Of a stretch of DNA of 33,147 nucleotides, positions 8,004-16,786 are shown in pieces. The translations under genes and the position numbers were made by a program. Origin of the DNA: an uncultured Bacilli bacterium (lineage in GTDB: Bacteria > Bacillota_I > Bacilli_A > RF39 > UBA660); NCBI GenBank assembly GCA_934167785.1, contig CAKPLX010000008.1, forward strand, positions 1 to 33,147. Reading direction: 5' to 3'. How positions within the stretch are numbered: position 1 is the first letter of the stretch; every line of letters begins with the position of its first letter. The notes beneath the pieces were generated by a model, which searched no databases, was not told the origin of the DNA, and worked only from the letters and a program-made list of their open reading frames with translations.

Positions 8004-9989
8004 TTATTTTTTTCTTCTTAATTGTTCATCAGGAGGAAGAAAGGCATATTCATCATCTGCATTTCTTCTAACATATTCTTCACTATTCTCAATTCTAAAC
8101 GAAGTACTCTTAGAAATTCCAGAGTAAGCTTTTAAATTATCAAAGTTTGTAGTAGTTTCTACTCTTGATATTCCAGATTCATCAAATAATTCTCTATTAT
8201 TATCATAACTTCTATTCATCATTTCTTTAACGATACTCATATCATTTAATGCAGATTGATCTACACCTGCAAATGAAGAATTTTTAAAATCATTCTTTAA
8301 AGCATCGTTTATAACACTTTTTTGAACACTCTCATATAATTTTTTCTTATTACTAATTTCTTGAGCAGTAGCAGTACCACTATCACGAGCATTTTCCCAA
8401 GACTCCTTCAAATTTTTAACAGTTTTTGTTCTGTCAGCGATTTCTTTCATTTTATCAAAATACTTTGAATATTCATTTAAAGATTCAATATTTGATTTCA
8501 TATTTTCAGCTCTAGTATTTTGGCCAAATAATCTTCTAGCACTAGAACCTAATCTTCCCTTGAAAGTTGATCCTTGTGAAATAGCACTTGCTGCCCTAAA
8601 ATTCCTAGAACGTTGCTCTCTAAAAGAAGAGTTGATTGCACCAACCATATTTTTTGATTTAAATCCATTATCAATACCATGAAAAGCGCCAGTGATACCA
8701 CCACCAAATGCACCACCTAATCCATGTCTCAATGCACCTAATTTACTGCCGTCCTTCTTATATGCTGCAATACCATTGCTAACAGCTCCACCCAAAAAGC
8801 CGATTGCAGCACCAGTTCCCAAAGAGGCTGCAGTATTAATTCCTCTTTGTAAACCAACAAAATCTTTCATATGCATACTGCCAAATCCCAATTTGCTACT
8901 ACCAGCTGGAAATAAATCTTTAATTAAATCTGGAGCTTTCTTAGCAAAAGCTAACAAAGCTAAAACCATAACAACAGTAATAACCCACTGATTCTTAGGA
9001 TTATTTAAAGATTGCCAAAACGCCCAATCTCCATTTGTATCAAAAATCGTCGCTATCAAAAACACCATAAAATTGATAATAGCAATTCGAATAAAAACAT
9101 CAATATAAGTTGACACATATATTTTTGTCCATTTGCTAAACATGGTATCCTGTTTGGGAGCTAAATATGAAACAATCGCCATTGGAGAAATAATTTCTAA
9201 CACTGCAAGTTGAACCATTCTAACACCAACCTGAATACAATATATAATTAAAAAGTATATTACCGCTATACCAACAGCAATTCCCGGTAACCAATTAAAA
9301 TCAATCATCAAAACCTCATGTTCTTTTCCATCATCTTGTTCAATTTTAACATCTTCATTTAAACAAGTATTACCAAGTTCAAAATCACCATTATTAACTA
9401 TTTTATCTTGTAAAGTATACACAATTTGTTGACAAACCTGAATTTCAGAATTAGACTCCTTTTCCTCATCAGAAATACTATCAGATACTTTATAAAAAGC
9501 TCCCAAAAGCTCAGCACTTAAAACTCCTCCAAAATTATCAGTATCAACATCATATGGCAATAAAATCTTAGAAATAATATTGTTTTGAACAATCACTCGC
9601 TGAATCATATAAAGTGTATCAAAAACAAAAGATGAAAGTCCAAGCATAACAATTACAACAATACATTTTTTTATAACATTCCCTGCACCTTTCGTTTTAT
9701 CATTAACAATATCAGGATCAACTAACATTTTAATAAATGCAAAAACAACATAAAATAACATAATAACGCCTAAGATTAATCCAATTCTCTTAGAGAGTTC
9801 TTCCATTACAGTATTATCCATTAAACGACCCGTACATAAAGTATTAAATAACCAATAAATTTTTATTATACATCCATAGAGCATAGACATAATAGTATAA
9901 AAAATACTTCTCAAGCCTTTCATTACTGCCCCTATTGCCTCAGACTTTACGTTACTCAACCAATCGGTAATAAAAAATCCAAAATACAT
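8004..9989 (-). CDS. VirB6/TrbL-like polytopic T4SS channel protein
   Basis: This 661-residue protein has an N-terminal half (to about 370) with roughly seven hydrophobic segments: near 30-52, 70-90, 107-130, 233-262, 265-285, 308-332 and 345-362. Segments two and three are separated by a polar loop from a larger extracytoplasmic loop (about 140-230) containing Cys186 and the CLNED Cys. The C-terminal 290 residues are cytoplasmic, with Gly/Ala-rich sequence (LGTGAAIGFLGGAVSNGIAA), then charged helical sequence. This is the VirB6/TrbL arrangement. The SD GAGGTGAT overlaps the stop of the upstream VirB2-like gene. In T4SS it would form the inner-membrane translocation pore with VirB4 and PrgI. 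Confidence 0.87.
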   Translation of the reverse strand: MYFGFFITDWLSNVKSEAIGAVMKGLRSIFYTIMSMLYGCIIKIYWLFNTLCTGRLMDNTVMEELSKRIGLILGVIMLFYVVFAFIKMLVDPDIVNDKTKGAGNVIKKCIVVIVMLGLSSFVFDTLYMIQRVIVQNNIISKILLPYDVDTDNFGGVLSAELLGAFYKVSDSISDEEKESNSEIQVCQQIVYTLQDKIVNNGDFELGNTCLNEDVKIEQDDGKEHEVLMIDFNWLPGIAVGIAVIYFLIIYCIQVGVRMVQLAVLEIISPMAIVSYLAPKQDTMFSKWTKIYVSTYIDVFIRIAIINFMVFLIATIFDTNGDWAFWQSLNNPKNQWVITVVMVLALLAFAKKAPDLIKDLFPAGSSKLGFGSMHMKDFVGLQRGINTAASLGTGAAIGFLGGAVSNGIAAYKKDGSKLGALRHGLGGAFGGGITGAFHGIDNGFKSKNMVGAINSSFREQRSRNFRAASAISQGSTFKGRLGSSARRLFGQNTRAENMKSNIESLNEYSKYFDKMKEIADRTKTVKNLKESWENARDSGTATAQEISNKKKLYESVQKSVINDALKNDFKNSSFAGVDQSALNDMSIVKEMMNRSYDNNRELFDESGISRVETTTNFDNLKAYSGISKSTSFRIENSEEYVRRNADDEYAFLPPDEQLRRKK

Positions 9990-9999
9990 CTATATCACC

Positions 10000-10330
10000 T
10001 CACAAAATTCCACAAAGATCAGAACTAATATTTCCCCAAATACTATCAGCAAGTGTCAATAATACCTTCAATAAACTTGGAATCAAAAATATAACTATAG
10101 CAATAATAATTCTCTGAATAAATTTTTTCTGACACTTTTTCATAGTGTCCTCATTTGAGAAAACTGCTTTTGCAAAATCTAAAGTTCCTAATGAAATCAA
10201 AATTAGTGGAATCAAAACTTTTACCACTGTGACTATATTTTTTAATAAATCAACCAACTCAGTTGAATTTTCCCCACCTAAAAGTTCCTTACAGCTACTA
10301 ATAGTTAACATATTTTTGTTTTTAAACAAA
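10000..10330. repeat. Direct repeat, copy in second VirB2-like gene
   Basis: About 320 bases are repeated at 11429-11760 (offset +1429). I count about seven differences, all in the first ~150 bases; 10148-10317 is identical to 11577-11746. The repeat covers the C-terminal hairpin and stops near where the ectodomains diverge, which suggests recent duplication or gene conversion. Confidence 0.92.
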
Positions 10331-11247
10331 AGTTTTTCCCAATCTGGAGCATTCTTATTTAATTTAACACCAGAATTAGTTCCAGATCCACTAGAAGACT
10401 GAGAAATATTACTATACTTCGAAGTATCACACTCTCCCAACTCAGTCCACCAAGTATACTTACCATTCGTATTTTCAGGAGAAACATCCTCAAGACAAAA
10501 ATTCAGAGTCGGACATTTGCTTTTTCCACTATCAAAAATTTTTTTTGAAAGTTCACTAGAAAACTTATCAAAACTAGAATCCTTTGGATACAAATAAAAT
10601 ATAGAATCATTGTTATACATATGATCATCAAATACATTAAAAGAATATTTTTGATCTAAAGAAGAATTATACAAGGAAGCTTTGCCCGATTTTGTAACAT
10701 TAATTGCAACATTCAAATTTTTCCAAGCATCACTATCTAAAGCCATTCCAGGTTTAACTGTAATAGAACAATCAGTAGATACAACATTACCATCATCATC
10801 TTTCTTCTGATTATTACCCTCATCAGAAACTTTCTTCAATTGCTTACAAAGATCCTCTTTACTAGTATAATTATTACAGTATTTTTCTTCAACATAAGAA
10901 CTGCCTTTCACACCATCCCACGTATTACGTGATGACAATTCTTTATATAATAATTCAATACTATCATAGTTAGGACTAGCATAGCGATCTATCGAATCAT
11001 AACCTACCCCAGCTCCCTCATTCTCGCATTTACTAACTGCTTGAGATACCGTACCTAATAATTTTTCTTTTCCACCTTTACAGTAATAATAACATGACAG
11101 CCCCGCTTCATCTGAACACAAAAAATTAAACAAAGTTCCATCGGAATCATTAGCCATTTTGAAATAAAATAACTCTGATTTTCCATAACAGTAACTCATA
11201 TTAAAAAAGAAAATTATTCCCAAAAAAAGTAAAAATTTTTTCTTCAT
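10000..11247 (-). CDS. Secreted ectodomain protein with VirB2/TrbC-like C-terminal hairpin, copy 2
   Basis: This protein has 415 residues from the chosen ATG (11245-11247), which has the same spacing to an upstream purine-rich site as the paralogue. A longer frame adds 27 residues containing another hydrophobic stretch, so the start is not certain. It has a signal peptide, then ~290 extracytoplasmic residues with about a dozen Cys, then a C-terminal ~98 residues (from SSCKELLGG) holding two helices around GTLDFAKAVFSNEDTMKKC. This two-helix hairpin resembles VirB2/TrbC pilins. The C-terminal part is almost identical to that of the next gene upstream, while the ectodomains diverge strongly (shared WW, CDTSKYS). 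It precedes VirB6. A tip, adhesin or pilin-fusion role is inference; the ectodomain family is not recognised. Confidence 0.8.
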   Translation of the reverse strand: MKKKFLLFLGIIFFFNMSYCYGKSELFYFKMANDSDGTLFNFLCSDEAGLSCYYYCKGGKEKLLGTVSQAVSKCENEGAGVGYDSIDRYASPNYDSIELLYKELSSRNTWDGVKGSSYVEEKYCNNYTSKEDLCKQLKKVSDEGNNQKKDDDGNVVSTDCSITVKPGMALDSDAWKNLNVAINVTKSGKASLYNSSLDQKYSFNVFDDHMYNNDSIFYLYPKDSSFDKFSSELSKKIFDSGKSKCPTLNFCLEDVSPENTNGKYTWWTELGECDTSKYSNISQSSSGSGTNSGVKLNKNAPDWEKLLFKNKNMLTISSCKELLGGENSTELVDLLKNIVTVVKVLIPLILISLGTLDFAKAVFSNEDTMKKCQKKFIQRIIIAIVIFLIPSLLKVLLTLADSIWGNISSDLCGIL

Positions 11248-11428
11248 AAAAACATCGCCTCTGTACCACCTGAAAAAATTATAACATACAATAATAAAAA
11301 AGAAAACAATTAAATAAATTTTTTTCATCGTTAAATCTTTTTTCAGAAAATGTACTCATACTACTAAAATAGAAATAACAATTAAATAATCGAGACTAAA
11401 AACATATCAAAAAAAAGAAATGACTTTT

Positions 11429-11760
11429 TTACAAAATACCACAAAGATCAGAACTAATATTTCCCCAAGCACTATTAGCAAGTGTCAATAACACCTTCAA
11501 TAAACTTGGAATCAAAAATATAACTATAGCAATAATAATTCTTTGAATAAATTTTTTCTGACACTTTTTCATAGTATCCTCATTTGAGAAAACTGCTTTT
11601 GCAAAATCTAAAGTTCCTAATGAAATCAAAATTAGTGGAATCAAAACTTTTACCACTGTGACTATATTTTTTAATAAATCAACCAACTCAGTTGAATTTT
11701 CCCCACCTAAAAGTTCCTTACAGCTACTAATAGTTAACATATTTTTATCTTTAAACAATT
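11429..11760. repeat. Direct repeat, copy in first VirB2-like gene
   Basis: This is the partner of 10000-10330. Identity is highest at 11577-11746 (170 bases without a difference) and falls away sharply upstream of the Cys-Lys-Glu-Leu-Leu codons. Confidence 0.92.
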
Positions 11761-12607
11761 TGTTTCCCCAATCGGTCTTAGATTTTGTTAATTTAGTACC
11801 AGAATCAGCTCCTTGATAAATATCTTGTTCAATGCCACTATATTTAGAAGTATCACACGACTCCATTTCAAGCCACCATACATAATATCCATCAATTTGA
11901 TTAATATTTTCTAAACAAAATTTTGCCTTAGGACATTTTCCATCCGAATTTTTAATATAGTCAATAAATTTTTTTGAATCAGTTTTATAATCTGAACCCT
12001 TAGAATAAAAATTAAACTTTTGATCCAAACCATACATATAATTGTCATCGCGTTCTATAATAAAAAATTTTGACGTTTCACTATTGGTAAAACTAGGATA
12101 TAGTTTATTCTCACTAGGCTTATAACCGAAATTTATTACATATTCCTTTTGTTTTAAATATGGAGTAAAATTTATAGGACAAGATACCCCATTATCTGTA
12201 ACAACTGCATTATTTTTCTCACTGTTTAACTTTTTACAAATTTTATCATTTGGCTTATTTTTACAATATTTATTTTTAACAAAATTAAAACAAGTTTGAC
12301 CTTCACAGTCAATATTTTGAATCTCATCTCTAAATTCAGAAAAATTTTTATATTTTCTAGCTATTGTAAATTTTTCTACATTATTTTCACACATTCCTTT
12401 TACTGTATCCGCATTACCAGTATAAGTTTGGCCACCACACTGCACCGAACAATTAACAAAAGAATTACATAAAGCAGTAAAAAGAGCATCATAATTACTA
12501 GAATAATCAAAGAAATATTGTTCACCTTTTTCCTTTGCATAAATATCATCACATGAAATAACCAAAATTATAATCAAAACTACAAAAAAATAGAAATTTT
12601 TTTTCAT
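11429..12607 (-). CDS. Secreted ectodomain protein with VirB2/TrbC-like C-terminal hairpin, copy 1
   Basis: This 392-residue protein has an N-terminal signal (about 1-24) and a Cys-rich extracytoplasmic region of ~270 residues (NCSVQCGG, DCEGQTCF, YCKNK, DKICKK, CPKAKFCLE). The shared C-terminal module runs from about 295: SSCKELLGG, helix 1 (VVKVLIPLILISLGTLDFA), a polar turn with paired Cys/Lys, and helix 2 (IIIAIVIFLIPSLLKVLLTL), ending CGIL. SD is AAGGATGG. The ectodomain shares scattered motifs with the 415-residue paralogue downstream but differs in most positions. The 181-base gap between the two genes is long for this operon. The role is probably a surface or pilus subunit of the machine. 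Confidence 0.82.
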   Translation of the reverse strand: MKKNFYFFVVLIIILVISCDDIYAKEKGEQYFFDYSSNYDALFTALCNSFVNCSVQCGGQTYTGNADTVKGMCENNVEKFTIARKYKNFSEFRDEIQNIDCEGQTCFNFVKNKYCKNKPNDKICKKLNSEKNNAVVTDNGVSCPINFTPYLKQKEYVINFGYKPSENKLYPSFTNSETSKFFIIERDDNYMYGLDQKFNFYSKGSDYKTDSKKFIDYIKNSDGKCPKAKFCLENINQIDGYYVWWLEMESCDTSKYSGIEQDIYQGADSGTKLTKSKTDWGNKLFKDKNMLTISSCKELLGGENSTELVDLLKNIVTVVKVLIPLILISLGTLDFAKAVFSNEDTMKKCQKKFIQRIIIAIVIFLIPSLLKVLLTLANSAWGNISSDLCGIL

Positions 12608-12650
12608 AAAAACACCATCCTTAAAAATTATTTTATAAACTAAATATAAA

Positions 12651-13241
12651 TCAATCGTTTTTCTTTTCTTCTTTCATCATTTTATAAACTAAATTTGCAT
12701 CCTTAATCATTGAAGTCATTTCCAGATAAAAATCCTTTACATTTTTCTCAATCTTATCACAAAAAACACTTTCATTACCACTCAATTCAAATTGATAAAC
12801 ATATGTGTTCTCACAAACAAAGGAATCTTTACTAGGATTAAACGTCCCCTCAAAAATAATAGTACTTCGATCATCAACAACAACGCGATAAATATAACTC
12901 AACTTTTTCGTAGTATACTCATATTTAGGAGTAAAACTCGTTTGAATTTTATCAGAATACTCCATCTTCACTTTCATAAATTGGAATTTCTTTACATCAA
13001 AATAATTTTCTTCATAAACTGCCGAAAGATTTTCATTCAATTTTGCAGCGTACTGATCATAATTAAAATCACTAATTTGCTTATTATACAACGAACTATC
13101 ATTATTATTCGTATAACCATTTCTTCTTAAAATACTTGCAACTCTTTCACTAGGAGTTCGATAAGTAATCAACATTAATAATAAAAATGAAAATATCACT
13201 CCAACTACAATCATAACTACTTTTTTTCTACTCAAACCCAT
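12651..13241 (-). CDS. Single-pass membrane protein of the T4SS-like locus (VirB8-like topology)
   Basis: This 196-residue protein has a short basic N-terminus (LSRKK), one TM helix (about 8-26) and a ~165-residue extracytoplasmic domain of mixed alpha/beta character. Two Cys flank the FELSGNES segment (FVCEN and FCDKI), and the C-terminus is highly charged. The SD AGGAGG overlaps the stop codon of the upstream gene, so it is cotranscribed. Size and topology resemble VirB8/TcpC-type proteins (cytoplasmic stub, TM, NTF2-like domain), which the locus otherwise lacks, but I see no diagnostic motif. Treat VirB8 as a hypothesis; the gene itself is secure. Confidence 0.72.
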   Translation of the reverse strand: MGLSRKKVVMIVVGVIFSFLLLMLITYRTPSERVASILRRNGYTNNNDSSLYNKQISDFNYDQYAAKLNENLSAVYEENYFDVKKFQFMKVKMEYSDKIQTSFTPKYEYTTKKLSYIYRVVVDDRSTIIFEGTFNPSKDSFVCENTYVYQFELSGNESVFCDKIEKNVKDFYLEMTSMIKDANLVYKMMKEEKKND

Positions 13242-13251
13242 AATATTCCTC

Positions 13252-14259
13252 CTAATTTGAACCTTTTATTTTCTGATAAGAATAAGCAGTATACCCAAAT
13301 GGATCACTATCAGATGCAGGAAAAGTATAAAAAGTATAATCCGAACCATAAACATTTTGTATAATTGTTTTATCCTGAATATAACTAGAACGATTTTGAA
13401 TTGAATCTGATGACCCATCTACAGTACAAATATCTCCTTTTATTCCATTAGAACAATACTTAGAAGGATTACAATACCAACAATCATGTTCATCAACATA
13501 AAGAGGTAAAGTTCTTTGACCAGAGACTAAAACTTTTTTCACCGCATCTTTTACATCTTGAGGAGCTTCGGAAGCACTATCCGTATTACTTCCAAACCAT
13601 CCACCATTTCGAACATAATTAACTAAACCATCTGCACCTGTGCCATACTTAGAACCTCCCTTAAGTTCAAATAAATTCGCCATCAAACTAGCCTCAGCAG
13701 CAGCTCCTTCTACACTACCTTGTTCCCTATTTGCAACTGCAGCTAAAAAATTCAACTGTTCATCTTTCAATTGATAAAGTTGTCCATTATAAACTCCATC
13801 AGAACTCCCATTTTGATTTTTTGATAATTGCCATACCGTCTTTTTATAAGTAGCATCATTATCTAATGAAGCATACCACTCTTTAGTTTTTTCCTCCTCT
13901 ATTTTCTTTTTTTCAACTTCTAAAGCTTCATAGTAAGCGATATTCCCCGTATTTGTCAAACAAATACTATAATCTGACATTGCGGTATTAGATACCATAT
14001 TAATAGCAAATTTACCAATTACAGGAACAAGAAAAAAAATCATTGCATAAATTATTCTCTTACCAGCAATTTCTACATTTTTACTCATTTCCTTTTCATC
14101 CATAGATGCAACTGATTTAACAAAATCTAAAGTAACAATAGCGATTAACCCCATTGGCAAAATATAATTAACATACTTTAAAAGCGTTTCAATAAATAAA
14201 ATAGTTTTTAATACAGAAGAACTCGTACAGGCACCAAGAAAAAATACAACATCTATCAT
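13252..14259 (-). CDS. VirB2-like hairpin fused to a putative muralytic (SleB/lysozyme-like) domain
   Basis: This 335-residue protein has an N-terminal part (about 20-92) with two helices around GLIAIVTLDFVKSVASMDEK, matching the hairpin of the paired genes downstream (GTLDFAKAV). A charged helix rich in Lys/Glu (112-128) follows. The C-terminal region (about 165-335) contains FLAAVANREQGSVEG, with Glu179 in the position expected of a cell-wall hydrolase (Hydrolase_2/SleB) acid, then NYVRNGGWFG and a Cys-rich segment (CWYCNPSKYC). Assignment of that domain is tentative. The ATG (14257-14259) is 31 bases from a strong AGGAGGT; two minimal ORFs lie between, so initiation is unusual or the start is misplaced. 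It opens the second transcription unit of the locus. Confidence 0.75.
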   Translation of the reverse strand: MIDVVFFLGACTSSSVLKTILFIETLLKYVNYILPMGLIAIVTLDFVKSVASMDEKEMSKNVEIAGKRIIYAMIFFLVPVIGKFAINMVSNTAMSDYSICLTNTGNIAYYEALEVEKKKIEEEKTKEWYASLDNDATYKKTVWQLSKNQNGSSDGVYNGQLYQLKDEQLNFLAAVANREQGSVEGAAAEASLMANLFELKGGSKYGTGADGLVNYVRNGGWFGSNTDSASEAPQDVKDAVKKVLVSGQRTLPLYVDEHDCWYCNPSKYCSNGIKGDICTVDGSSDSIQNRSSYIQDKTIIQNVYGSDYTFYTFPASDSDPFGYTAYSYQKIKGSN

Positions 14260-14290
14260 ATCTAATACATCTACATATAAATATAGACTT

Positions 14291-14337
14291 ACCTCCTTTC
14301 GATCAAAAAATCACACTATACAAGATATATAATAACA
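14291..14337 (-). promoter_or_regulatory. Possible extended -10 promoter and detached Shine-Dalgarno
   Basis: Between the terminator at 14366-14404 and the 335-residue gene lies TGTTATTAT (minus strand, 14329-14337), an extended -10 match without a good -35, followed by AGGAGGT (14291-14297). These would restart transcription of the machine genes after the upstream terminator. Weak on its own; supported by position. Confidence 0.35.
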
Positions 14338-14365
14338 TATCTCATTTAAAAACTCCAGTTCAATT

Positions 14366-14404
14366 AAAAAAAATAACAATAAGTAAAACTAAATTATTGC
14401 TATT
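14366..14404 (-). terminator. Internal terminator between surface-protein trio and machine genes
   Basis: On the minus strand an 11-base stem (14394-14404 with 14372-14382, one G-T wobble) and an 11-base loop are followed by a run of T (14366-14373). It lies only a few bases past the stop of the gene at 14411 and would end, or attenuate, transcripts from the promoter at 22659-22687. Confidence 0.7.
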
Positions 14405-14410
14405 TTTATC

Positions 14411-15145
14411 TTATCCTTTTTTATCAATCGAATTTAACTCTTTCAAGCTAGAAGTTAAAATAACATTAGTTCCCTGATAATCAATAACATCTCTTCTAAC
14501 ATAAACTTTATAATAATCATTCTTAATATAAATATCATCATCATCAGATTCTAAAATATGATATGTATCACTTTTTTTATCATAATACGAAATCGAATTT
14601 TGATTTGTTAAATCAATATATGAATAAGAAGTAAGTTGTATTTCATCTTTTCCAATAACTAAAGTAACAGGTTCAATAAAAAAATATAAATCTTTACCAT
14701 CAAACAAAAAATAATGATTTAATTTACCGTAGTATTTACTTGTAGTTAAAGAATAAACTCCTTTATTATAAGTAATATATGAATATGACGGACTTAAATA
14801 TTCTGCACAACTTAAAGTAGGCATCACAACACTCATATCTTTAGGAAACAAAACAGTACCACCATCTTGATAATAAACAGGCGTAGAATCTAAATTTACT
14901 TGAATATCTTTTGGTTTAAAATCTACAACAACATTCTTTTTATTTTTGCTAACTACTGCAGTATAATTATACTTTTGATTACTAAAATATTGATAAACCT
15001 TTTCCTCATGATCTACATGATAATTATTTCCAATCATCACACGGTAATATACAAGAAAGGAAATAAATACTACAATAATTAAACAAATAGGAATAAGTAA
15101 TTTATAATTTTCTTGTATCCATTTTTTTAATGCTTTAATTTTCAT
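14411..15145 (-). CDS. Membrane-anchored extracellular protein, third of the surface trio
   Basis: This 244-residue protein starts MKIKALKKW at the ATG 15143-15145, which has AAAGGTGAT upstream; a TTG six codons earlier overlaps the previous stop but is less likely. It has a basic N-terminus, one TM helix (about 17-37) and a ~200-residue extracytoplasmic domain rich in Tyr, Ser and beta-formers (YITYNKGVYSLTT, IQLTSYSYIDL). The pattern resembles the membrane-proximal domain of the 1945-residue protein (IITYDNGKYIVTS), suggesting a shared fold. It lacks the Gly-rich linker and FN3 part of its neighbours. It starts 14 bases after the upstream stop, so the operon is tight, and is followed by a terminator. 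Function unknown; probably a structural or accessory envelope protein. Confidence 0.72.
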   Translation of the reverse strand: MKIKALKKWIQENYKLLIPICLIIVVFISFLVYYRVMIGNNYHVDHEEKVYQYFSNQKYNYTAVVSKNKKNVVVDFKPKDIQVNLDSTPVYYQDGGTVLFPKDMSVVMPTLSCAEYLSPSYSYITYNKGVYSLTTSKYYGKLNHYFLFDGKDLYFFIEPVTLVIGKDEIQLTSYSYIDLTNQNSISYYDKKSDTYHILESDDDDIYIKNDYYKVYVRRDVIDYQGTNVILTSSLKELNSIDKKG

Positions 15146-15159
15146 TTTTATCACCTTTC

Positions 15160-16746
15160 TCAATATTTAAATTTAAAATCTATTCCAGGATTAATAGTAT
15201 AAGTATTAAAATTTAAAGAAACAAGTCGCACAGTCAAAATATTATTAGAACCAGGTGCTACGCCTAAATCAGATAAATCCAAATAACAATTTTTACCACT
15301 AATAGAAGAAACACTCCCACTAGCAGGAATACTACCAGTAATATTAGCAAATTGATCATTTAAATAAAGATTAACACTCCCACCAGTAACTGTATAATTT
15401 TTATCAAAAGAAATTTTATAATATAACTTATTTCCTATAATTTTTGTAACATTCATATAAATTTGAGGAAGACTAGTATGTAAACCAACCTCATCAAACG
15501 TATACTCTTTCAAATTTTTTTTATCATCATAATAAGTATATTTAAATTTTAAATTATAGTAAACATTAGGAAGCAAATCCCTAATAACCAAATTTGTATC
15601 AGTTTTAGACATATAAACAACATTAGTAGTAGAATTAACCGTATTTTCTACTTCAACATAAACACTTTTATACTCATTTTCAGGATCATATACAACATAA
15701 TCAACAGAAATATTATCAATTTCTGGAGTTACTCTTATTACTGAAGTATTCTTGGTAGCATTAATAATTTCTTGAACAGTTTCATTAGAAATTCCATTAT
15801 TATTACTAGAATTATTATTAAAAGTAGAATTATTTCCAGCAGTTGTCCCATTACTATTAATTCCATTATTAATTCCAGTATTTGTACCAGTTCCTGTTCC
15901 TGAACCACCTATTCCAGTACCACCAATGCTATCCCCAGATCCACCGGTTCCTCCATTACCAGTACCATCTCCAGATCCGCTACCAGAACCAGATCCACCA
16001 GTTCCACCAGTACCATCTCCAGAAGAACCACTAGAACTACTATTGTCATCTTTATTTTTATCATCAGCATTCAAATTATAAGTATCTTTATCATATTTAT
16101 TTGTACTACCAATTATTTTCTTCAAATCAATATCTTCTCCACCAAAATTCAATTTTTCATTAGCAATATCAAAAGTATACGATGAAGTTCGAAGAACCGT
16201 AGGAGTTATCGTCTTATAACTTGTTTTATCATTTAATAAAGTAGCATTTCCTAATTTATCTAAATGAACAATTAAATAATTACTGGTAACAAAAGAAGAA
16301 TCACCAGATTGTATTGTACGATCAATAATCAAATACATCCTATCCGCTAACTTATAAAATTTTGAATTAACAGAACTCTTAATTTTATTTTCTCCCTTAA
16401 TAACCTCTACTTTACCTGTTTTATTTACTTGATAAAATTTTCCATAAAGAGACATATCACCAGAATTGGAATCATATACAACAGAATGACTTCCTAAATC
16501 ATAATTTTGATTATCATAAATTAAATAATAATCTCCCCCCCACTTAATTCTAAGTGTAGCATCACTCTTTGTTGTAATCATATTTTCTTGATTATCAAAC
16601 AAAATAGACCCACTACTAACTTGATAAACAGTTTTCCCAACATCAATAGCCTTTTTTAGGAACAAAGAAAATATAATAACAATCCCTACACATAGTATCA
16701 TAACTATCATTATTGTTTTCTTTGTCTTACTATCATATTTTCTCAT
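15160..16746 (-). CDS. Anchored surface protein: TM, beta domain, Gly/Ser/Thr linker, FN3-like domains
   Basis: This 528-residue protein has a basic N-terminus (RKYDSKTKK), a TM helix (about 11-31), a membrane-proximal beta-rich domain (about 35-210), a low-complexity linker of Gly, Ser, Thr, Asp and Asn (about 225-325), then two FN3-like beta domains (about 335-430 and 432-528; LLPNVYYNLKFKYTYYDD carries the FN3 Leu-x-Pro-x-x-x-Tyr-x-Leu pattern). It has no sortase motif or C-terminal helix, so the N-terminal helix is the anchor. SD is AAGGAGG. It lies 40 bases after the 1945-residue gene, which has the same architecture, indicating duplication. It is likely exposed through the wall; adhesion or scaffold use is inference. 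Confidence 0.8.
   Translation of the reverse strand: MRKYDSKTKKTIMIVMILCVGIVIIFSLFLKKAIDVGKTVYQVSSGSILFDNQENMITTKSDATLRIKWGGDYYLIYDNQNYDLGSHSVVYDSNSGDMSLYGKFYQVNKTGKVEVIKGENKIKSSVNSKFYKLADRMYLIIDRTIQSGDSSFVTSNYLIVHLDKLGNATLLNDKTSYKTITPTVLRTSSYTFDIANEKLNFGGEDIDLKKIIGSTNKYDKDTYNLNADDKNKDDNSSSSGSSGDGTGGTGGSGSGSGSGDGTGNGGTGGSGDSIGGTGIGGSGTGTGTNTGINNGINSNGTTAGNNSTFNNNSSNNNGISNETVQEIINATKNTSVIRVTPEIDNISVDYVVYDPENEYKSVYVEVENTVNSTTNVVYMSKTDTNLVIRDLLPNVYYNLKFKYTYYDDKKNLKEYTFDEVGLHTSLPQIYMNVTKIIGNKLYYKISFDKNYTVTGGSVNLYLNDQFANITGSIPASGSVSSISGKNCYLDLSDLGVAPGSNNILTVRLVSLNFNTYTINPGIDFKFKY
15780..16060. repeat. Low-complexity Gly/Ser/Thr/Asn linker-coding tract
   Basis: The sequence is biased and repetitive (on the plus strand, recurring CCAGTACCA/CCAGATCC units), coding for the flexible linker of the 528-residue surface protein. 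Slippage here could change linker length. Confidence 0.7.
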
Positions 16747-16786
16747 AAGTTCCTCCTTAATAAAATACTTAATTTAAAATTCAATA

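Noticed and set aside
8692..8991. Plus-strand frame of 99 codons within the VirB6-like gene
   Set aside because: Pro/Ala/Leu-rich mirror of the Gly/Ala-rich cytoplasmic tail; no Shine-Dalgarno.
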